Assembly (NCBI GenBank): GCA_030052745.1
Contig: JANBVO010000011.1
Span: 558,001 to 622,000, forward strand
Length of the DNA: 64,000 bases
Direction: 5' to 3'
Source: Pleurostoma richardsiae
Lineage: Eukaryota > Ascomycota > Sordariomycetes > Calosphaeriales > Pleurostomataceae
Under the pieces are notes generated by a model that saw nothing but the letters and a program-made list of their open reading frames with translations, was not told the origin of the DNA and made no database searches. A program made the translations under genes and the position numbers. This document shows, piece after piece, positions 56,578-64,000 of the stretch. Position 1 is the stretch's first letter. Every line of letters starts with the position of its first letter.

Positions 56578-58509
56578 TCAGTCCCAGCGAGGGGAGAACA
56601 GCGCAGCCTGGCCGATGGCCTCGCGCGTCTCGAGGGAGACGGTGTCCCAGACCGCGTCCAGGAGCTCGCGGGGGCAGACCCCGACCAGGACCGGGATCCA
56701 GTCCTCCACGTCGACCAGGCGGCTGCCCTCGGGCAGGCGGCGCATGGCGTCCAGGCCGAGGAGCAGGTCGCGCGCGACGAACTCGTGCGCGTGGACGTCC
56801 TCGAGCGACGCCGGCCCGCAGGGCGAGTCGGGGCCGATTTCGACGGCCAGTTTGGCGGGCCAGCGGGCCCGGAGGACCGCGAGGCCGGCGCGGATGGAGC
56901 AGGCGAGCGCGTGCCGCGCGCGGTCCATGACCAGGAAGTCGGCGAGGGTGTAGGCAGCCACGGCCTCCTGGAAGCTGGTAGCCGCGGCGACCATGTGGAA
57001 CTCCTTCTCGTTGCCGGGCTGGTCGAGGCCGCAGCCAGAGCGGAGGTAGCCGATCAGCCGGATGAAGTTCTCCGGGTTCACGTGGGGGATGTCTGGGTCT
57101 GCCTCGAAGTTGACGGTGGAGCCGGCCGACTCGGTGAACATGGGGCTGGTCAGGGCGCTGCGGAAGTACTGTGAGTTGTCGACGAGGAGCTTGCGGGGGA
57201 CGCGCAGGATGGCGCTGGGCGTGAAGTGGCCGTTGATGGTAGTGCCGAAGCGCAGGGTGGCTTGCTCACTGAGAGGGGGAGTGTTAGAAACTGAGTAGAT
57301 TTTGGATGAAAAGGGGGGAACTCACCGCTGCTCGCAGTAGAGAATGTAGGCGGCCCAAGTGCGGAAGTTCTCGAAGGGAGTGTCCTCGGTGGCCGGCTGT
57401 CGTCGTCATGTTAGCATTGGGCAGCAAAGAAAGGAAGGTTCCCGACATACGTCTCCGTTGATGTCTGTGACCTGGTACATGGTGACCGAAACCTCTTCAC
57501 CATCGCCAGAGTCCTGAGAGAAAGACGTGTTGGCATCCTGAGTCCCAGTGTCAGTACCAACGCGAGAGGGTCCTCCGATGAGCTGTGCAGTGGTGCTCTT
57601 AGAAGTACCGTCCAACTCGTGGATCTGGCGGTCAATGTTAGTATTGGTCTTGACGTTATCCTGGACGTCAGGATTGTCCGCTCGAGTGTTGTGGCGCTGG
57701 TCGTCTCCCTTCGCACTGATAAGAGGCCGAGTGGTGATGGGCGACAAGAATCTGCCAAGGGTGGGATTATCAAAGCGGTTCATCTTGGACAGGGCAGCAT
57801 CGCCACCGAAAATGCTCTTGGTGGCAGGGCCCTTGCCCTTGCCTTTATCATCGTCAGAGACATCAGTGACGTTCTTGGACGGAGTGTAATGCTGAGTGGT
57901 GCTCGGTCCAGCAACATTGTCCTCATTGCGCACATTCTGCTCCTTATCCCCGGTGGTGATGACCTCGTGCTTGTCCTCAGTCGCAATATCGGTACCAGAC
58001 TTGGTGGTAGCCTCATTACCGTCCTTGTCCTTTGGCTTCGTGTCGACAGAAGCATCCATGGTGTCCTTGCGCTCGGTCATGACGCCATTATGCCCAGAAA
58101 CCACACCATCAATGAGAGAGACAGTGCGCTTCGGCTTGGTGTCGTTCGCGTCCTCCTTGATCTTGTTCACCTCAGTAACCTTGATGTTGCGCGACTCTGA
58201 AGCGTCATCTTCGGCAACGGTGGGCCTAAGAGCGATCTCCTTGCTGGGGTCATGCTGCAACTTGCTCTGCTCAGGAATGGTGCTGGTGTCCTGAGCTGTC
58301 TTATGGTTTCCTGTCTTCTCAACATACGTCTCAGATCCAGAAGAGCTATTGGCAGATCCCGGCGATCCAGTAACCTCCAGCTCAGTCTGCTCGGTGTCTT
58401 CGGGGACGACAGGAGTAGCCTCGGTGGCCATGTCGTCTTGCTTTTTGTCGTTGTGCTTGGGTTTGCCTGTAAGAGATTTGAGTGCTGTCAATACAGTTGT
58501 GATGCACAT
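56578..58509 (-). CDS. Protein with disordered N-terminus and BTB/POZ-like C-terminus
   Basis: Minus-strand exons 57451..58509, 57326..57396 and 56578..57268 give 606 residues; phases 0 and 2, acceptor GACAG with GCTAAC branch. Residues 1-350 are Thr/Asp/Lys/Glu/Ser-rich, without hydrophobic core (KDKDGNEATTKSGTD). The following part reads PFENFRTWAAYILYCEQREQATLRFGTTINGHFTPSAILRVP..., VDNSQYFRSALTSPMF, then VNPENFIRLIGYLRSG: the order of a BTB/POZ fold (self-contained dimer, Cullin-3 or transcription context). Start: the first ATG, but an intron before GKPKHND is conceivable, and MATEATPVVPED is an alternative start. No DNA-binding domain is seen. Confidence 0.75.
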
Positions 58510-60023
58510 GACTCCCAGTAGAGAAGCCCTGCGTGGAAGCTGTCAGATCGAGGAGGGGAAGTAACGACCAAGGAAATGGGTCGAGAAGCGTTGAGATGGA
58601 ATTCGCGAGAGGAGAGTGAGGAAGAGAAGGGTGAAATTTATACTGCCGGGCTCCAAACCCTTGCCCAGTGAAGTACGGATCGTTGATTCAAGCCTCTGTA
58701 TTCAAACGAGACAATGGATAGGATTGTTGAAGTGAAGGTGGTCTCAGTATCTATTATTGTTGAATGGGCGATCGCTACCCCTGAATAGCCTCCATGATCT
58801 GAAAGCACTGCTGAGATAGATCACTGCGCGCTATTTATTGTGCTTCGAATTCAAGGTGAACGCCAACTGAAGATAGCTAGAGTCTTCGTGGCATCTGGTA
58901 TCGACCTTCAAGAGCCTTGGGGTATTTTGTTGTTGACCTCAGTGGGCCAGTCTTACGCACGAGTGATTGTTCCCATTGTCGCGCTCAACCGAAAGAATAG
59001 AACCTGACCCGCGGCCGAGAACTAGGCAGAGATTGGCAAGACCGGCAAACTTTACGTTAATTATTGCGGTCCAGCTGAGAATTGCGCAGCTTGTGTAATT
59101 CTGTTGAACGTATGAACACGAGGAGGGCGGACTCATCCGGGAACAACAAGGACGAGGCTATCTTTGAAACTTGATTCGGTAGCCGGTACCCTGTGACGGC
59201 GACGAGTATTTTGCTTCCCGAAGGAAGGGAAGTCCGCCACGTTATAACGTCCTCGCTCTCAAAGTGTCGAGCTATGGTAGAGAGAGGCTAACTCGAGTCC
59301 ATAGTTTCACTATGACACACTCGAAGAGATCTTAGGGTACGATAGGAACTATGTTACGATGAGGCGCCGAGTGAATGGATACCAAGATGGTAAGTTAGGA
59401 ACTATTACCCACGGGGAGAGCGATTTACCCCTGTGTAGGTATTTCAAACATAGTTGGACAACAAAGCTTGACGAGTCAAGCATGAAGGTACCTGGGTCCT
59501 GTAAGCTAGCAAAAGGGACGCCGTAAGGGAGAAAAGCTCACATGCGTCAGTTGCCGTGCACGAGGATTCTCCGGAAAGGGATATCGTTAGTATTTTCAAA
59601 GCTTCGAATATCTGTTGGAGAATGTAACGTGACGGGAGGATTAAGAATGTGATGTGCAAATACAAAAGTGGGATTGGGTGCTCGAGAAATGAACGACGCC
59701 AAGTAATTAACCGGCAGAAGACACGCATCTAATAACAGCTACTTACCACTAAAGCGTCCTTACTATAGATTGTATATGTGTGTGACGATCTATATAATCT
59801 GTCTTCATGTGAAGTGCTGCCTTGCAGCGCCACGATATACTACCTGTAGTTGCAAATATAGGGATTCTTAAGGTTCTAAGATATCGCCGAGTTGTTACAG
59901 TAATCTAAGGGTGGTCACAGAATGTAAACTTAAAGGTCACTATGACTAGTCCGGGGCCTATCGTGAAGTGGACAACATCCATGGGATTTCCTTTATTCTG
60001 CTCATACCTAAGGATGTCGATGC
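58510..60023. other. AT-richer gene-free region
   Basis: Promoter of the BTB-like gene and 3' region of the aminotransferase gene. It is visibly lower in GC than the rest, particularly 58690-59120 and 59740-60020. Possibly mutation-degraded DNA, but I see no recognisable repeat. Confidence 0.45.
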
Positions 60024-61562
60024 TCAGTCCTTTACATGCCGGACGACATCGTCTATCGCCGCAGCTACTATTGATATGTTTGACTGGTTCACTGTTGACT
60101 GAACTTTAGAGAGCAATTCAACAAGAGTTGGTAAAGATTGGTACTTACATCCTGGGATAGCAATCCTGCCGCTAGAGAGCATGTAGATGTGATGCTTCTT
60201 AGCGATAATCTCTACTTGATTTGCCGAAAGTCCAGTGTAGGAGAACATTCCAATCTTCAATCAAGTTAGTCAAATGTTGACTTGGAGCACACACGCCTTA
60301 CAAGGACTTTCAGGGAACAGCACAACAAGGGGAATTCAAGGCTTTGGACGACTCACCTGGTCTGTGATATGCTCCCACCTCCCGGGCGTGCCCATCTTTT
60401 CAAGCTCGTCTCTCAGAGCCTCCCTCATGCTCTTCATCCTGTTACTCATTGTCTTTAGGTCTTCCCTCCACTGCTTCCGAAGCTCGTCGTCATCCAAGAC
60501 AGCTGCTACTGTGCGTGCTGCAAAGGACACACTGCAGGAGACTTCTGACCGGATGACTCTCACAAGTTGGGCCGATGCGGCGGGCACAACGGCCGGATCC
60601 GCGACCAGGAGGTGAAAGGCTCCGATTCGTTCACCATAGAGCCCCATGTTCTTGCTGAAAGACTGTGCTATGCACAGCTCCATGTTGGGTCGACTGGCGA
60701 AGTATCGTACCGCCCAGGCATCTGCGTCTGGGTCGCCTGAGGCAAAGCCCTGGCTTCAATCGGCATGTTAGCGCATAGATCTACTAAAGCAGACTATCAC
60801 TAGTGATAACTAAGTGTTGGGCTGGAGGAGCAGGGACAACGTACTATGCACAATCGAAGAAAAGGATGAGTCCCCTCTTCTCACACAGCTCTGCAATAGC
60901 CTTCCATTCTTCTTTCGAAGGATCCAGCCCGGTAGGGTTATGTGCACACGCTTGCAGGATCACTACATCCCCCTTCTCGGCCCCTTCCAGCGCGGCCATG
61001 GTCCCCTGGAAGTTAAATGCCTTCGTCTTGGCGTCGTAGTAGGGATAGAACTTCTGCGCCACCTCGGGGGCTCCCACCGTCCACATAAGGGAGTGGTTGA
61101 TCCATGTCGGGTCGGCGATCCAAACTGTCTTAGGCCTGAGCTTCTTGACCAGCAACTCCGTCCCGACATGGCAAGCCCCTGTTCCGGCGATGGTCTGCAC
61201 GGAAGCGAGCCTGGGGCTCAAATCCCGGGCCAGCTCACCGAAGAGAAGCTCTCGGGCAGCGGCAAGAAAAGGGGGAAAGCCACTTTGGAGAAGGTAGTCG
61301 TGAATATCGGGGATGCGGGTCATCGCCTGCATATAGTTAGCAAGTGTCCTGTTATTCAGGAGCTACCAAAACTGATACTTACGAGCTTGACCGACGGGAG
61401 GGTCCATGGCTGAGCGTTCTCATCGCGGTAGACTCCTGCGCCTAGACTGATCTTGTCTGGTGAAGGATCTTGATTGAAAGCCTGCTGGACCCTATAGGCT
61501 TCATCGTAGGGGATCTGCTCGAGGTCCGAGAAGATAGACTTGTGCTCCACGATGCTACCCAT
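60024..61562 (-). CDS. Aspartate aminotransferase, cytosolic type
   Basis: PLP enzyme interconverting aspartate + 2-oxoglutarate and oxaloacetate + glutamate. Five minus-strand exons, 61383..61562, 60845..61326, 60357..60753, 60149..60254 and 60024..60091, give 410 residues, the family length. It starts MGSIVEHKSIFSDLEQIPYD without a targeting sequence. Landmarks: DKISLGAGVYRDENAQPW, IAGTGACHVG, WIADPTWINH, ILQACAHNPTGLDPS, ILFFDCAYQGFASGD, PLP-lysine K255 in AQSFSKNMGLYGER, and the restored GRIAIPGLNQSNI near the end. It differs from plain AAT at some positions (MTRIPDIHDYLLQSGFPPFLAAAREL), so a divergent paralogue is likely. It is followed at 62293 by 5-oxoprolinase on the same strand. Confidence 0.95.
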
Positions 61563-62292
61563 TTTCGCCTCGGATATTCAACACAACAAAACTGAGCACA
61601 CTGACACTAGCGTTTAGAGTGTCAACACCCTTGATCATTGTGTCTGAGGACGGCCTGGCAAAGCCGAACTAGACGTGTCGTGTCGGCGCGTTGCCGCTCG
61701 GTATCCCAAGCCGATCAACCAGCCACGTACGGGCCGATCCCGCTGATTACAACCCTGGGCGGGCCAGGCCCGAAGGCGCGTTGTCCTCGGATAGCAATCT
61801 AAGTATGATAGCAAAGATTGCGGTCGAAGAAGATTATCTGCCGATACTACTGAGGATGCCGGTTGACTGACACGAAAGGTAGCCGAAGGCTGGCTGAATT
61901 GGTCGGCTCCACGATACGAGAACTAACTTGGGCACTTTTTTCGGACTTGTGTGCTTTGTATGCTTTGAGTATCGGCGATATAGCTCATTAAGTCCTACCT
62001 TGCCTGCCCGGTGCTATGTGGTCATGTGGCAGAAATTTGTAGTAGAGTTGCGGGAAGTCATGTACGGCTATGCCAGAGGAGACTTGAGCTGCAAGATACA
62101 CGGCCATTGTGAAGCTGTCTCTTCGCGTAACCAAGTAATCAAGAGGCTATCTCTACCTCATGTCTCTGAACTTCTGAAGGTCAAATGGAAGATCGCTGTG
62201 ATTTTGTCTAGATGCAGATGCAGATGCAGTCAAATGCCAGGTACAAACAACAAGATGCCCATCCGCCCCTTTCCTACCTAATGCTCGTTCCT
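61563..62292. other. Intergenic
   Basis: Promoter of the aminotransferase and 3' region of 5-oxoprolinase. It includes a short GATGCA tandem near 62211-62230. No gene is seen. Confidence 0.45.
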
Positions 62293-62842
62293 CTAATTAG
62301 AGGCCGCCATGTTCTCCCTGTTACCCACGCTGCCGCTCGCCCTTGGCACATGCGAATATCCGTTCCCGTTAACCTTCGCCTCCTCCTCGACCTCCTCATC
62401 CTCGGGGATATATTCGTCCGACGGCTCAGTGCTCTTTCCGTACCCGCCACCTCCGGGCGTCATCACAATGACACGATCGCCGGCGTTCATCAGTACAGTA
62501 GCCTTTCCACCCAGGCTGATCGTCCGGACCGCGCCATCCAGGGGATCCTTCCGGATCCACAGGTTGACGCCCCGTCCGCCGTCTCCACCACCGGCCATGC
62601 CGTAAGGAGGGACCACACGCCTCTCCGAGAGGATGCTCACCTGCAGCGGCCTCCGAAGCTCCAGGTCGCGCACACAGCCGTCGCCGCCGCGCCGCCGACC
62701 CCTGCCACCGCTCCCCTTGCGGATGGAGAACTCCTTCAGGAGCACAGGATACCGCTTCTCCAGCACCTCCGGGTCCGTGATGCGCGTGTTGGTGATGTTG
62801 GTGTGCACGCCGGACTGGCCGTCCCACGCCGGGCCCGCGCCC

Positions 62843-62876
<34 letters not shown>

Positions 62877-64000
62877 CCTTGGTGACCTTGCCGTCCTCGT
62901 CGGTGCCGCCGTAGCCGAAGGTCAGGTTGTTGCAGGTGCCCTGGCTGGCACCGCACACACGGAAGGCCTTGAGGATCAGGTCGACGATGCGCTGCGAGGT
63001 CTCGACGTTGGAGCCCACGGTTGCGGCCTTGAGGCTGGGGGAGAGGAGAGTGTTGGGCGGGCAGTACACCTCGATGGGAGCGAGGCAGCCCTGGTTGAGG
63101 GGAATGTCGGATGAGATCATACAGCGCAAGCAGTAGATGATGCCAGAATACATGACCGCAGATGGTGTGTTCTGGAGGATATCGTTAGTATATGCTTGTG
63201 AATGGGGCAAATGGGAGCTAGAGCATACCAAGTTGTTGAACGCCTCCGGGCCGGTCCCCGTGAAGTCAAACTTCGCCGAGCCGTTCTCGCCGTCGATGGT
63301 GACTGATAGAGCCAAAGGTGTTCCGTCGTCCATCCAGTCAACCGCCTTCAAGGGATGTCCGCGGAAGCGAATGCTGAGCTGCTTCAGCATGGCCCGCACG
63401 GCCTCCTCGGCGTTCTTCTGGATGGCATCCATGTAGAACCGCACCACAGGCCAGGTGTACTGGCGTGCCAGCTCCTGGATGAGGTAGATGCCGCGGTTGT
63501 TGGCTGCGACTGAGGCTTTCAAGTCTGCGATGTTGTCGCGCAACGTCCGGGTACCGCTGCAGCCAGGGTACTGTGCTGGCTTCACATACAGCTCCTCGAT
63601 GAGACCCTCCTCGTCGAAGACGCCGTTCTTAACTAGTTTGAATGACTCGATGGCGGCACCCTCCTGCCAGAGCTCAGTCGAGTTGGGGGGCATGGAGCCA
63701 GCAAGTATTCCACCAATGTCGGCGTGGTGGCCTGCGCAGAGGTCAGCAAAGGCGCATATTTCAAGGCACCGGTGTAGGAGAGCGCATACCTCTGTTAGCG
63801 ACGAAGAACATAATCTCGGTGGGGTTGTCGTTGTCGTCAAACACCGGCGTGATGACCGTTAGATCTGGCAGATGGGTACCGCCAGCGCAGGGGTGGTTCG
63901 AGAGGATCACATCTCCCGGGCGCAGCCCATCCTTGCCATACTTCTCGGCCTGGTACCTGATTCCAGTGCTCATCGAACCCAGATGACCGGGGATATGCGG
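62293..64000 (-). CDS. OXP1: 5-oxoprolinase, hydantoinase-B (C-terminal) portion, cut by right edge
   Basis: ATP-dependent cytosolic enzyme opening 5-oxoproline to glutamate in the glutathione cycle. Minus-strand exons in the window: 63790..>64000, 63229..63731 and 62293..63171, introns 58 and 57 nt. The frame is open at the edge ([10 protein letters not shown], so the start is outside). Hallmarks of the HyuB half: [38 protein letters not shown] restored across the intron, [36 protein letters not shown]-type [46 protein letters not shown] and GGGGYGKS near the end, followed by an acidic tail. The HyuA half lies beyond the window. Confidence 0.93.

Noticed and set aside
58510-60023. AT-rich spacer as a repeat-induced-point-mutation relic of a transposon
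   Set aside because: Lower GC is visible, but I found no terminal repeats, no residual transposase or reverse-transcriptase frames and could not compute RIP indices.

Overview
This window is nuclear DNA from a filamentous ascomycete (Pezizomycotina, most likely Sordariomycetes). The evidence is short GT-AG introns (mostly 50-230 nt) with CTAAC/CTGAC branch sites, a GC-rich coding style, and fungus-restricted families such as NST1, DUF3659/LEA-like proteins, DUF6594, a lactose-permease-type sugar porter and a Neurospora-type metallothionein. I do not name a genus. Exon boundaries were worked out by eye from reading-frame continuity, splice consensus and known family sequence; 24 protein genes are reported, two of them cut by the window edges.

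Left part (1-16 kb): a 5'-truncated sugar transporter (+); a RING-CH membrane ubiquitin ligase (+) convergent with galactokinase (-); the 60S assembly factor Rsa4/Notchless (-); a hypothetical protein (+); a 26-residue copper-type metallothionein whose last exon is 9 nt (+); and a spliced four-helix MARVEL-like membrane protein (-). The last two cannot be seen as single open frames.

Middle (16-37 kb): a divergent C2H2 zinc-finger protein (-) and the mitochondrial acetolactate synthase ILV2 (-, five exons). After these comes a 12-kb lineage-specific block: two paralogous Gln/Gly-rich proteins that share one C-terminal motif split by an intron at the same codon, a conserved fungal protein of unknown function between them, and two adjacent DUF3659 (LEA-like repeat) proteins, one small and one of 934 residues. 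This block is the best candidate for an undescribed system.

Right part (37-64 kb): mitochondrial ribosomal protein mL40 (+), the Rho2-type GTPase (-, with a 6-nt microexon), NST1 (+), a CFEM-like single-pass cell-surface sensor candidate (-), a DUF6594 membrane protein (-) divergent from a four-exon protein with a retropepsin-like domain (+), an I78-family protease inhibitor (+), TMA20/MCT-1 (+), a disordered BTB-like protein (-), cytosolic aspartate aminotransferase (-) and the C-terminal half of 5-oxoprolinase (-, running off the right edge).

Most of the window is ordinary housekeeping content. There is no secondary-metabolite cluster, no intact transposon, no recognised tRNA or rRNA and no CRISPR. 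Gene-free stretches of 2-3 kb occur at 17.8-20.3, 22.6-24.6, 28.7-31.8 and 40.1-42.7 kb.
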